Below are positions 33,333-41,716 of a stretch of 64,000 nt of DNA, in pieces. Within the stretch, counting starts at the first letter, position 1. Every line of letters starts with the position of its first letter. Location: contig JAZOTM010000036.1 in NCBI GenBank assembly GCA_045657625.1, positions 179,703-243,702 of the forward strand, written 5' to 3'. The notes beneath the pieces were generated by a model. That model saw only the letters and a list, made by a program, of their open reading frames with translations, was not told the DNA's origin and made no database searches. The DNA comes from JAZOTM01 sp045657625 (GTDB lineage: Bacteria > Bacillota > Clostridia > Lachnospirales > Lachnospiraceae). Made by a program: the position numbers and the translations under genes.

Positions 33333-34871
33333 ATGGGGATTGAGAGTCGTTTATTGAAAATAGGAAAAAGAAAATTATTGGCGCTTGTCATGGGCGTATT
33401 TTTACTTCTTTTGTTGATTTATGCAGGAAGTAGAATGATTTGTCTTGGGCAGGATTATACTGTCGTTGTTTTGACTTCCGGGGAAGAGTTTGCTTTTGCT
33501 GATCATATTTCTTTTGAAAAAACAATACAAGAGGTGCGTAAATCGTATTACGAAGAAGAGGGTACCTTGGTTTTTCAAAATTTGGAATATACCGAAAAGA
33601 AAGAACGTGTGCTTGGAAAAAAACTATTGAGCGAAAAGGAACTGAAGGAAAGTATTCAAGCAGCAATTGAAGAAAAAGCGCAGGATGTAACGTTAGCTTA
33701 CGGTGTGTCTGTGGGTGAGTTTTCAGCTATTTTGGAAAGCGAAGAAGATTTACAGACTTTTTTGACGGATGTTAAGGCAGACTATGATGAAGACAATCGT
33801 TTTTCGCCGGCAATTGTTGCATCAGGGGATAAAGAGAGCGATAGCTATCAAGCGATTTTATTGGATAGTAGCTATACTGCAGAGGCTACGGATTTGACAT
33901 CTATAGGAGCAGGCGTGGTACGTGTGCTTGGCACGGAACTTTCGGATGTGTTGGATAATCCGGAGGATAATCATTATCAGACAGGACTGATTGGAGTACA
34001 ATATGCAGACGAGGTCCATGTTTATCGTGTGTTGGCACATACGGAGGATGTGATATCTTCGGAAGAAGCAGTAGCTACTGCAACAAAACAAGAAGAAACA
34101 AATAAAATATATACCGTAAAATCCGGAGACAGTCTTTCTGAGATTGCAGATACTTATGGACTTACGACTGCGCGGTTATGTGAAATCAATGGATTTTCCA
34201 CAAGCCAAACCATTTATATCGATCAGGAAATCATTGTTTCTGTTCCGGAACCGGATTTGGGAATTACGACCAAGGAAGGAATTGTTTACGAAGAAGATTA
34301 TGAAGCGGATCCTACAATCATTGAAAATGATGATTGGTATACGACAGAGAGCGTGACCTTAGAAGAAGGTACTGTAGGACATCGTGAAGTAAATGCAGTG
34401 GTTACTTATGAAAATGGAATAGCAACCAGCCAAAATATGATACATACCACAGTTATGGTGGAATCTACGCCGGCGGTGGTAGAACAGGGAACCATTATTC
34501 CGCCGACCTATATCAAACCAATAAGTGGAGGTACCTATTCTTCCGGTTTTGGAAAACGCTGGGGTCGTATGCATAAAGGTGTGGACTGGGCAGTTCCTAC
34601 AGGAACCACGGTTTTTGCATCCAGTGCAGGCGTGGTAGAATATGCAGGATGGTCTAGCGGATATGGTTACAATGTGTTGATTAGTCATCCGGACGGTAGA
34701 AAAACCAGATATGCACACTTGAGCAAGGTATTGGTTTCGGTTGGACAAAGCGTGGAACAGGGCGAAACGATAGCAAAGAGTGGAAGTACCGGAAGATCTA
34801 CCGGACCGCATTTACATTTTGAAATCTTAATTAACGGGACACAGGTGAATCCGTTGAATTATATTTCATAA
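33333..34871 (+). CDS. Membrane-anchored M23 peptidoglycan endopeptidase with LysM and G5 domains
   Basis: 512 residues. The single N-terminal membrane helix (residues 14-33) orients the rest outside. A LysM domain lies near 253-297 (IYTVKSGDSLSEIADTYGLTTARLCEINGF), a G5 domain near 330-390 (TTESVTLEEGTVGHREVNAVVTYENG), and the M23 domain near 395-510. M23 zinc and catalytic residues are present (GRMHKGVDWA, GPHLHFEI). The enzyme should cut peptide cross-links during growth or division. The region between the anchor and LysM is acidic and unassigned. Confidence 0.93.
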   Translation: MGIESRLLKIGKRKLLALVMGVFLLLLLIYAGSRMICLGQDYTVVVLTSGEEFAFADHISFEKTIQEVRKSYYEEEGTLVFQNLEYTEKKERVLGKKLLSEKELKESIQAAIEEKAQDVTLAYGVSVGEFSAILESEEDLQTFLTDVKADYDEDNRFSPAIVASGDKESDSYQAILLDSSYTAEATDLTSIGAGVVRVLGTELSDVLDNPEDNHYQTGLIGVQYADEVHVYRVLAHTEDVISSEEAVATATKQEETNKIYTVKSGDSLSEIADTYGLTTARLCEINGFSTSQTIYIDQEIIVSVPEPDLGITTKEGIVYEEDYEADPTIIENDDWYTTESVTLEEGTVGHREVNAVVTYENGIATSQNMIHTTVMVESTPAVVEQGTIIPPTYIKPISGGTYSSGFGKRWGRMHKGVDWAVPTGTTVFASSAGVVEYAGWSSGYGYNVLISHPDGRKTRYAHLSKVLVSVGQSVEQGETIAKSGSTGRSTGPHLHFEILINGTQVNPLNYIS

Positions 34872-34969
34872 TTAGCTATAATTGTACTAGAAGTTGTAGT
34901 TTTCGTTGTCGTACCGCATGATATAGTAGAATGGGGAGCTTTGTGGGAAAAAGGCTGAGTCTCATGGAC

Positions 34970-34999
34970 TTGACAAAGGGCTGTATTCCTTACTATAAT
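34970..34999 (+). promoter_or_regulatory. Promoter for murA
   Basis: Consensus TTGACA (34970-34975) and TATAAT (34994-34999) are separated by 18 bp. The start codon of murA lies about 27 nt after the expected transcription start. Confidence 0.82.
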
Positions 35000-35032
35000 G
35001 TGTGGTGTTTGTGAAAAATTGTGAGGTGCACA

Positions 35033-36325
35033 ATGGAACAGTATATTATGAAGGGCGGAACGCCATTAGTCGGTGAAGTCGAAATTAGTGGAGCAAAAAA
35101 TGCAGCTTTGGCAATTCTTGCAGCCGCTACTATGACAGATGAGACCGTAACAATTGAAAATTTACCAAATGTTCGAGATATCAACGTGCTTCTTCAGGCA
35201 ATTCAGGAGATTGGCGCCAAGGTAGATCGCATTGATGATCATACAGTAAAAATCAACGGATCTTTTATCCGTAGTTATAGTGTAGATAACGAGTTTATTC
35301 GTAAAATTAGAGCATCCTATTATTTAATTGGAGCGTTACTTGGAAAATATAAGCATGCAGAAGTTGCTTTACCGGGTGGATGCGATATCGGAAGTCGTCC
35401 AATCGATTTGCATATGAAGGGCTTTAAAGCCTTAGGTGCAAAGGTAGAGATTTCTCATGGACTTATTATTGCAGATTCCGAGAATTTAGTGGGTACACAT
35501 ATCTACTTAGATAAGGTTTCTGTCGGGGCTACTATCAATATTATGATGGCTGCAGCCATGGCAGAAGGAAAGACCATTATCGAAAATGCAGCAAAGGAGC
35601 CGCATGTAGTAGATGTTGCCAACTTCTTAAACAGCATGGGCGCAAACATTCGCGGAGCAGGTACAGATGTAATTCGTATCGTTGGTGTAGAAAAGCTTCA
35701 TGCTACTGAATATGCAGTTATTCCGGATCAAATTGAAGCCGGAACCTTTATGTTTGCAGCAGCTGCTACACAGGGTGATATTTTAGTAAAGAACGTGATC
35801 CCGAAGCACTTGGAAGCAACCAGTGCAAAATTGATTGATATTGGATGTACCGTAAAGGAATACGATGATGCGGTACGTGTGATTGCAAATGGAAAATTGC
35901 AGCATACCCAGGTTACAACGTTGCCATATCCGGGATTTCCTACAGATATGCAGCCGCAGATGACGATTTTGCTTGGCATGGCAGAAGGTACCAGTACCGT
36001 GATGGAAAGTATCTTTGAAAATCGTTTTAAATACGTGGATGAGTTGACCCGTATGGGTGGAAATATCAAAGTAGAAGGAAACATCGCAATTATTAGTGGT
36101 GTGGATCGTTATACAGGAGCAAGGGTGAGCGCACCGGATTTACGTGCGGGAGCAGCTCTTGTAATTGCAGGACTTGCAGCAGATGGCATTACAGTTGTAG
36201 ATGACATCCGTTACATCGAAAGAGGATATGAATCCTTCGAAGAAAAACTTCGCGGTGTAGGTGCAAAGATTGAAAAGGTAGCTTCAGAAAAAGAAGCGCA
36301 GAAATTTACTTTAAAAGTTTCATAA
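35033..36325 (+). CDS. murA: UDP-N-acetylglucosamine 1-carboxyvinyltransferase MurA
   Basis: 430 residues from ATG 35033, after GAGGTG. The EPSP-synthase-like fold is shown by GGTPLVGEVEISGAKNAALAILAA. The catalytic Cys is kept in LPGGCDIGSRP (the fosfomycin target residue), so fosfomycin resistance through a Cys-to-Asp change is not indicated. It transfers enolpyruvate from PEP to UDP-GlcNAc, the first committed step of peptidoglycan synthesis. Strong promoter and terminator flank it. Confidence 0.96.
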   Translation: MEQYIMKGGTPLVGEVEISGAKNAALAILAAATMTDETVTIENLPNVRDINVLLQAIQEIGAKVDRIDDHTVKINGSFIRSYSVDNEFIRKIRASYYLIGALLGKYKHAEVALPGGCDIGSRPIDLHMKGFKALGAKVEISHGLIIADSENLVGTHIYLDKVSVGATINIMMAAAMAEGKTIIENAAKEPHVVDVANFLNSMGANIRGAGTDVIRIVGVEKLHATEYAVIPDQIEAGTFMFAAAATQGDILVKNVIPKHLEATSAKLIDIGCTVKEYDDAVRVIANGKLQHTQVTTLPYPGFPTDMQPQMTILLGMAEGTSTVMESIFENRFKYVDELTRMGGNIKVEGNIAIISGVDRYTGARVSAPDLRAGAALVIAGLAADGITVVDDIRYIERGYESFEEKLRGVGAKIEKVASEKEAQKFTLKVS

Positions 36326-36338
36326 ACAACAAGAATGG

Positions 36339-36366
36339 AAGACCGGTCAAGTGACCGGTCTTTTTT
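36339..36366 (+). terminator. Terminator after murA
   Basis: The stem AAGACCGGTC-AAGT-GACCGGTCTT is followed by TTTTTT. This is a clear factor-independent terminator. Confidence 0.94.
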
Positions 36367-36367
36367 G

Positions 36368-36492
36368 TATCATAGGAAATTCCATTCCTATGATATAAAA
36401 AAGCGCTCCGCTATGGAAGCGCACGCGCGCGAGATGTAAATGTTGCATAAATGCAACCGCGCTTGGCGCGAGAATGTCGCATGCGACATTCT
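36368..36492. repeat. Array of consecutive perfect hairpins
   Basis: Five hairpins follow one another between murA and the ROK gene: TATCATAGGAA/TTCCTATGATA (36368-36395), GCGCTCC/GG-A-AGCGC (36403-36422), GTTGCAT-AA-ATGCAAC (36442-36457), CGCGC-TTG-GCGCG (36458-36470) and the 22-nt palindrome centred on GAATGTCGCATGCGACATTC (36471-36492). None carries a T-run. Loop style resembles the element at 21907-22054, and GCATGYAGAATYT occurs next to palindromes in both places. No coding frame is plausible. Confidence 0.7.
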
Positions 36493-36554
36493 TTCTTGCA
36501 TGCAGAATTTAAAAACAGATATTGTAAAAAGCCATCAGATGGTATAGAATCATA

Positions 36555-36575
36555 TTAATTAAAAGGATTAATCAA
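36555..36575. promoter_or_regulatory. ROK operator, copy 1 (repressor gene)
   Basis: TTAATTAA-AAGGA-TTAATCAA is a 21-bp inverted repeat 23 bp before the ROK start codon. It shares 20 of 21 bases with the site at 37848-37868. Confidence 0.78.
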
Positions 36576-36597
36576 TGAGATTCTGAGGAGTCATGGG

Positions 36598-37800
36598 ATG
36601 AAATATAGTGGGATGAATTTTGAAAACGTAAAAAATAATAATCGCTCAGCGATTCTTCATGTATTAAATAGTGAAGGTCCGTTGTCCAGAAAAGATATAG
36701 CGAAGAAGACCGGATTGACGGCGGCCAGCGTGACACAGATTTGTACGGAATTTATGGAAGAAGGTGTCCTGGTTGAACTTGGAGAAGCGGTAGAGGAAAA
36801 GCGAGCCGGAAGAAAAAAGATTCTGGTGGATATTTGTGGAACCTATAAATATTTGCTTTGCATTAGTATTGAATCAGATGTGACCTATATTTCGGTGACT
36901 GATTGCAAAGGAAATATTTTAGAAAATCGAGAAATTCCCACGGATAAAGAGGAAAAAGAAGAGGCTTTTCTGGAAAAGGTTGCATCCGTTAGTACAGAAC
37001 TCCTATGGAAACAGAATATTGCTAAGAAAGATATTTTAGGAGCGGCTGTGTCAGTTCCGGGTATCGTGGACCGTGAGAAAGGCGTGAGTTTAAATACAAT
37101 CAGTATTTGGAAACATCCTGTCGCTGTAGCAGAAATCTTGGAGAACAAGTTGGAGATTCCTGTGGTTGTAGAAAACAACCTTAAGACCTCAGCAGAAAGC
37201 GAGATTTTATTTGGAAAAGGAAAAACGGATGGAAATTTGATTTTGGTAAAGTGGGGCCCCGGTGTGGGATCTTCTATGATTATTGATCGAAAGATTTATC
37301 ATGGGGAGAATGACATGGCAGCGGAACTTGGACATGTAACCCTAGGGAAGAATGGAAAGGTATGCAATTGTGGCAGAAAAGGGTGCTTGGAGACGGAAAT
37401 TTCCACACATGCGTTTATAGAAGATATTCAGCGTATTTATCAAGAGGGAAAAACGGAAGATATGCCACAATTAACTGCGTGGTTGAAGGATAATACCATG
37501 ACTTATCGGAATGCGTCCCAATGGATGGCACTGAAAGATACGGCGATTCAGGATTTGATAGAGGATAAATTAGATAAGTTGGCGTTTTGCTTACGGAATT
37601 ACATGGCTTTGTTTGATGCAAAATATATTATTTTGACCGGTTATATTTTTGAACAAGAAGGTATGGTGGATCGTTTTATTCAAGCATATCGCGGATATGA
37701 TGAACAGATTTCAGAAGAACTATTTCAAATTTCGGATTTTCCGGAACGCGTACATCATATTGAGCCGTTGGCAGTGGCATTAAATGAATGGTTTTATTAA
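36598..37800 (+). CDS. ROK-family transcriptional repressor
   Basis: 400 residues. An N-terminal winged helix (NRSAILHVLNSEGPLSRKDIAKKTGLTAASVTQICTEFMEEGVLVE) precedes a ROK sugar-kinase-like domain. Its zinc motif is CNCGRKGCLET, with GHVTLG upstream. Such proteins bind a sugar or sugar phosphate and release DNA (NagC, XylR). GAGGAG precedes the ATG. The same inverted repeat occurs upstream of this gene, the transporter and the transaldolase operon, so it is probably the local repressor and regulates itself. If the pathway is sulfoquinovose degradation, the inducer would be that sugar or an intermediate. Confidence 0.9.
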   Translation: MKYSGMNFENVKNNNRSAILHVLNSEGPLSRKDIAKKTGLTAASVTQICTEFMEEGVLVELGEAVEEKRAGRKKILVDICGTYKYLLCISIESDVTYISVTDCKGNILENREIPTDKEEKEEAFLEKVASVSTELLWKQNIAKKDILGAAVSVPGIVDREKGVSLNTISIWKHPVAVAEILENKLEIPVVVENNLKTSAESEILFGKGKTDGNLILVKWGPGVGSSMIIDRKIYHGENDMAAELGHVTLGKNGKVCNCGRKGCLETEISTHAFIEDIQRIYQEGKTEDMPQLTAWLKDNTMTYRNASQWMALKDTAIQDLIEDKLDKLAFCLRNYMALFDAKYIILTGYIFEQEGMVDRFIQAYRGYDEQISEELFQISDFPERVHHIEPLAVALNEWFY

Positions 37801-37803
37801 AAC

Positions 37804-37836
37804 AAAAAGCAGATTTGTACGTAAAATCTGCTTTTT
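37804..37836 (+). terminator. Terminator after ROK gene
   Basis: A 13-bp stem AAAAAGCAGATTT with AAATCTGCTTTTT (37804-37836) has a 7-nt loop; the 3' arm ends in five T. It separates the repressor from the transporter. Confidence 0.88.
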
Positions 37837-37847
37837 CTATCACATAA

Positions 37848-37868
37848 TTGATTAAAAGGATTAATCAA
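37848..37868. promoter_or_regulatory. ROK operator, copy 2 (transporter gene)
   Basis: A perfect 8-bp inverted repeat, TTGATTAA-AAGGA-TTAATCAA, ends 13 bp before the transporter start codon and reaches the ribosome-binding region. Bound protein there would block expression. Confidence 0.82.
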
Positions 37869-37881
37869 AAGAGGAGGAAGT

Positions 37882-39309
37882 ATGAAAGAAAAGGGGACAA
37901 TTCGAAATCTTCTCATAGGACCTGGGTTATTCTTGCTTATGGCAATAGGTCTTGGAAAAACGGGAATGATGGAAGAAACAACAGCGCAGGGAATAGGTAC
38001 CTGCTTGTGGATGATTTGGTGGTGGGTGACCAGACCTGTGGATATTACAGTGACGGCATTGCTGCCGGTAGGAGTGAATGCACTGTTTCATATGGTGCCT
38101 ATGGAAAACGTGATTTCGCAGTACGCATCCAGCAGTATTATTTTAATATTTGGTTCGTGTTTATTAACAGCACCTTGGGCGGAAATTGGATTGGATAAAC
38201 GTATTTCGTTAAAGGTTTTGTCATTAATTGGGCCATCCATAAAATCGCAAATTACGGTTTGGCTGCTGGCGGCAGTGGTGCTTTCGAATATGATGCCAAA
38301 TGTAGTGGTGGTTGCGATATTTACACCAATTGCGGTGTCAATGCTACATGCTGCAGGGTATGAGGATATAAAAAAATGCGAAGTAGCAACTCCGATTTTG
38401 TGTGCCATAGCATGGGGATCCCAGGTGGGAGGTGCAGGAACGCCATTGGGCGGAGTTATGAATATTACGGCTATTTCTTTTATTGAAGAGTATACGGGAA
38501 ATGAGTTTATGTATGTGGATTGGATTACCAGAATGTTGCCGTATACCATATTGGCCACCGTGTTTGTGCTGGTAGTGATGCTCTTGAATCCAATGGAAAC
38601 AAAGACCTTGTCCGGTACCAAGGAATATTTTGAAACTTGCTATCAGGAACTTGGCCCGATGAAAAAAGACGAAAAGATTAGTTTGGTACTGTTTGTTTTG
38701 GCAATGGTTGGTTCCTTTCTAAGACCTTTGTATGCAGACTTACTTCCGGGACTAGTACCGGCATATTTATTTTTGATTTTGGGATTTTTAAATTTCGTCA
38801 TTGTATCAGCGGAAAAAAGAGAATTCTTGTTGACGTGGGAAAAGGCCCAAAAAGAAGTGATGTGGGGAATGCTTCTGTTATTTGCCGGAGGTTTAGCCTT
38901 GGGACAGATTCTAACAGGATCCGGAGCAAATGATTGGATTGCAAATGTGATTTCCGAAGCAAACTTGACCGGAGGATTTGGAACAATTTTTGTTTTTGGC
39001 ATTTTTGCAAGTATTATTTCGGAAATGACAAATAGTACAGTATCGGCGGCAGTCACCATTCCGATAGTGATTGGAGTGGCAGAAAAAATGGGACTCAATC
39101 CAATTCCATATATTTTCACCACAGCCATGGCCATGAACTTTGAATCCCTTTTGCCGGTAAGCGTGCGCGCAATATCGGTGTCTTATGGGTTGCAGCCGGA
39201 AAAACTGTTAAAGAATGGCATGGTGGTTGCGTTGGTACGCATGTTGGTGGCAATTTTAGTAGGATATCTAACGATGCAACTCTGGGGTGGCTTTGGCACG
39301 TTAAAGTGA
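37882..39309 (+). CDS. DASS/SLC13-family anion transporter
   Basis: 475 residues, about 11-12 membrane segments. The family's two helix-hairpin binding motifs appear as VVLSNMMPNVVVVAIFTPIAV and ISEMTNSTVSAAVTIPIVIG, positions equivalent to the SNT motifs of VcINDY. GGAGTPLGGVMNITA is also typical. The family moves dicarboxylates, sulfate or other anions, usually with Na+. In the context of a putative sulfosugar operon it could import sulfoquinovose or export dihydroxypropanesulfonate; both are anionic. GAGGAGG precedes the ATG. The substrate is not decidable from sequence. Confidence 0.87.
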   Translation: MKEKGTIRNLLIGPGLFLLMAIGLGKTGMMEETTAQGIGTCLWMIWWWVTRPVDITVTALLPVGVNALFHMVPMENVISQYASSSIILIFGSCLLTAPWAEIGLDKRISLKVLSLIGPSIKSQITVWLLAAVVLSNMMPNVVVVAIFTPIAVSMLHAAGYEDIKKCEVATPILCAIAWGSQVGGAGTPLGGVMNITAISFIEEYTGNEFMYVDWITRMLPYTILATVFVLVVMLLNPMETKTLSGTKEYFETCYQELGPMKKDEKISLVLFVLAMVGSFLRPLYADLLPGLVPAYLFLILGFLNFVIVSAEKREFLLTWEKAQKEVMWGMLLLFAGGLALGQILTGSGANDWIANVISEANLTGGFGTIFVFGIFASIISEMTNSTVSAAVTIPIVIGVAEKMGLNPIPYIFTTAMAMNFESLLPVSVRAISVSYGLQPEKLLKNGMVVALVRMLVAILVGYLTMQLWGGFGTLK

Positions 39310-39383
39310 CCATTGGCGTAGTTGCATAAAAAAGTTAAAAAACAAAATAAATATTTTAATATTCAAAAAACGCAAAAAAGACG

Positions 39384-39450
39384 TTGACTATGTGGAAACT
39401 AATGTTAAAATTTAAATTAAATAAAATAGTTAATTAAATGAGTTAATTAA
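39384..39450 (+). promoter_or_regulatory. Promoter and ROK operator, copy 3 (transaldolase operon)
   Basis: TTGACT (39384-39389) and TAAAAT (39406-39411) are 16 bp apart. About 19 bp after the -10 lies TTAATTAA-ATGAG-TTAATTAA (39430-39450), with the same half-sites and 5-bp spacing as the other two ROK operators. A repressor here would block elongation or initiation. The site ends just before the GGAGGGG of the next gene. Confidence 0.72.
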
Positions 39451-39464
39451 ATGGAGGGGTAGAA

Positions 39465-40148
39465 ATGAAATTCTTTTTAGACAGTGCAAAATTAGATGAA
39501 ATCCAGTTGGCTTACAACACATTTGGAATCGATGGGGTGACAACAAATCCAAGACACATTATGGCAAGTGGAAAGCCATTTATGACAGCAATTACAGATA
39601 TTGCGAATTGGATCAAAGAAGAAGGATTAGAAGGAGTAGATAAGTTCCCGGTATCGGTAGAAATCAATCCTCATTTTGATAAAGTAGAAGACATGGTGGA
39701 GATGGCTCGTGAAGTTGTAAAAATAAGTCCCAACTTTGTTATCAAAATTCCGGCGATTGAGGGAGGAATTACAGCTGCCAGAATTTTGGAAAAAGAAGGA
39801 ATTCGTACAAATGTTACTTTGATTTTTTCCACTTCACAGGCAATTTTACCGGCAAAGAACGGTTCTTTATTTGTTTCTCCGTTTATCGGATGGAAAGAGG
39901 CAAATGGAGAGGATTGCAAGGAATATATTAAGAACATCGTAGAAATATATAAAAATTATGGCTACTACAAGAAAACAGAAATCATTTGCGCAGCAATTCG
40001 TACACCGAAGCAGATTGCAGATTGTGCAGTTGCCGGAGCAGATATTGTGACATGTGGCTTGGCAGTATATCAGGATTGCATGAAACATGCATACACCAAT
40101 CAGGGACTGGCAACATTCTGTGATGCTTGGGATCACACAGCACAGTAA
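39465..40148 (+). CDS. Small transaldolase, candidate sulfofructose transaldolase
   Basis: 227 residues, fructose-6-phosphate aldolase/MipB-type transaldolase fold. FLDSAKLDEI gives the conserved Asp6, GIDGVTTNP the TTNP motif, and NFVIKIPAIEGG the Schiff-base Lys94. In the loop after TTNP the usual small residues are replaced by RHIMASGKP, so the substrate pocket may carry a positive charge. With an isomerase and a beta-hydroxyacid dehydrogenase in the same operon, the best fit is SftT of the sulfo-transaldolase pathway. That enzyme splits 6-deoxy-6-sulfofructose to sulfolactaldehyde and transfers the dihydroxyacetone unit. Ordinary fructose-6-phosphate aldolase is the alternative. Confidence 0.8.
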   Translation: MKFFLDSAKLDEIQLAYNTFGIDGVTTNPRHIMASGKPFMTAITDIANWIKEEGLEGVDKFPVSVEINPHFDKVEDMVEMAREVVKISPNFVIKIPAIEGGITAARILEKEGIRTNVTLIFSTSQAILPAKNGSLFVSPFIGWKEANGEDCKEYIKNIVEIYKNYGYYKKTEIICAAIRTPKQIADCAVAGADIVTCGLAVYQDCMKHAYTNQGLATFCDAWDHTAQ

Positions 40149-40170
40149 TTAGAAGAGGAGGAACGAAAAG

Positions 40171-41028
40171 ATGAAAATCGGATTTATTGGTCTTGGAATC
40201 ATGGGAGAGTCCATGTGTGAGAATATTGTAAAAAAACATGATGATACCGTTTATGCATTCGATTTTATTCGGGAAAAAGTGGAACTGTTGGCATCCAAGG
40301 GGGCGGTTGCTTGTAAGGACTCTGTAGAACTTGCAAAACAATCGGATGTCATTATTTCCATGGTGCCGAAGAGCGAGCATTCCAGAGCAGTTTATGAAGG
40401 CATTTTAGATGTGCTGGATGAGACAAAAACTTGTATTGATATGAGCACCATTGATCCAAGCGTTTCCGTGGAAATTTCAAACATGGTTAAGGCAAAAGGA
40501 GCAGCATTTATTGATGCACCTGTAGTAAAGAGTAAACCGGCAGCTATTGATGGTACTTTGGGTATTTATGTTGGCGGAGATGAAAAAACCTATAATGAAA
40601 TGTTACCAATTCTGAAATACATGGGCTGCAACGTGATTCGTATGGGAGATAACGGAAAAGGATTGGTAATGAAGATTTGCCATAATGCTTTAGTATCTCA
40701 GATTCAAAATGGTGTCAACGAGACCATTACTTTAGCAAAGGCAAATGGAATTACGATTTCCGATTACGCGACGGCTGTTTCTTATGGCGGAGCATCCAAC
40801 TGGTATTTGGATGGTCAGGCAAAGAAATTAGAAGCAGAGGATTATACAACTGCTTTTTCAATTGAAAACATGGCAAAAGACGTAACGATTTGCTGCAATT
40901 TAGCAAAAGAGTGTGGCGTTAAGATGCCGGGAGAAGAAAATGCAAAGGATGTATATGAAACAGCTTTGGCAAAGGGTATGGCAAAGGAAGATTTCCGAGC
41001 TACGATTAAAGTAGTTAGAGATCGTTAG
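40171..41028 (+). CDS. Beta-hydroxyacid dehydrogenase, candidate sulfolactaldehyde reductase
   Basis: 285 residues, 3-hydroxyisobutyrate dehydrogenase family. The cofactor site is KIGFIGLGIMGESM. Asp in VYAFDF at the end of the second strand favours NAD(H). The catalytic Lys is in GKGLVMKICHNAL. The substrate motif, usually DAPVSGG for carboxylates, is DAPVVKSKPAA. E. coli YihU, the sulfolactaldehyde reductase of this family, also departs from SGG there, so the change is compatible with a sulfonate. Product would be 2,3-dihydroxypropane-1-sulfonate. GAGGAGG precedes the ATG. Another hydroxyacid substrate is possible. Confidence 0.82.
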   Translation: MKIGFIGLGIMGESMCENIVKKHDDTVYAFDFIREKVELLASKGAVACKDSVELAKQSDVIISMVPKSEHSRAVYEGILDVLDETKTCIDMSTIDPSVSVEISNMVKAKGAAFIDAPVVKSKPAAIDGTLGIYVGGDEKTYNEMLPILKYMGCNVIRMGDNGKGLVMKICHNALVSQIQNGVNETITLAKANGITISDYATAVSYGGASNWYLDGQAKKLEAEDYTTAFSIENMAKDVTICCNLAKECGVKMPGEENAKDVYETALAKGMAKEDFRATIKVVRDR

Positions 41029-41037
41029 GTGCCGGAT

Positions 41038-41706
41038 ATGTTGGAGAGATTAAATCGGGTAAACGATGTGCCGGTTTATGCAGTGACGGATCCTTTTTTT
41101 CAGTCCTATGGAAGAGTGATTTCAAATTATGATTTTTCTTCTTTGATTGCCTATATGGAAGAGCATACGGATATTCCGGCAGAAGGAAATATATATGTGG
41201 CATCTGTGCCGGAAATGGAAGCGTTTCCGGAAGTGGAACAGATACAGAAATTCTTGTTTGGAGATATGCCGATTCAGGTAGGATACTGCAATGGAAGAAA
41301 TAGTACCTACAATGGATTTGAATATCACAAAGGCAGCGAAATTAATGTGGCGGTTACGGATTTTATGTTGATTTTAGGCCATGTATGGGAAATTACAAAA
41401 GAGAACACTTACCATGTGGAAGATGCAAAGGTCTTTTTTGTGCCAAAGGGAACGGCAATTGAAATGTATCAAACCACATTGCATTTGTCTCCGGCGAAAG
41501 TCACTGCGCAGGGATTTAAAGGGATTGTAATTTTACCAAGAGGGACCAATACTCCTCTGGAGGAAAAGACAAAATCCACAACCGGAGAGGAACGTTTATT
41601 ATTGCAAAGAAATAAATGGGTGATTGCTCATCCTGAGCGAGAACCCTTGATTAAACAGGGAGCATTTCCTGGTTTGTTGGGAGAAAATAAAGAACTTTAT
41701 TTTTAA
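41038..41706 (+). CDS. DUF4867 protein in the sugar operon
   Basis: 222 residues. ATG 41038 follows AGGTG by 6 nt; a GTG at 41029 sits on that site and is unlikely. The sequence belongs to DUF4867: SSLIAYMEEHTDIPAEGNIYVASVPEME, QVGYCNGRNSTYNGFEYHKGSEINVAVTDFMLILGHVWEI and VFFVPKGTAIEMYQTTLHLSPAKV suggest a cupin-like beta-barrel with candidate ligands His and Glu. It lies between the dehydrogenase and isomerase genes with no gap for a promoter, so it belongs to the pathway. It may act as a sugar mutarotase, isomerase or lyase, but this is inference. Confidence 0.78.
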   Translation: MLERLNRVNDVPVYAVTDPFFQSYGRVISNYDFSSLIAYMEEHTDIPAEGNIYVASVPEMEAFPEVEQIQKFLFGDMPIQVGYCNGRNSTYNGFEYHKGSEINVAVTDFMLILGHVWEITKENTYHVEDAKVFFVPKGTAIEMYQTTLHLSPAKVTAQGFKGIVILPRGTNTPLEEKTKSTTGEERLLLQRNKWVIAHPEREPLIKQGAFPGLLGENKELYF

Positions 41707-41716
41707 GGGGTAAATT

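Noticed and set aside
39465..40148. Ordinary pentose-phosphate transaldolase
   Set aside because: Possible by fold, but the operon partners and the altered loop after TTNP fit a dedicated catabolic role better. Kept as an alternative, not as the call.
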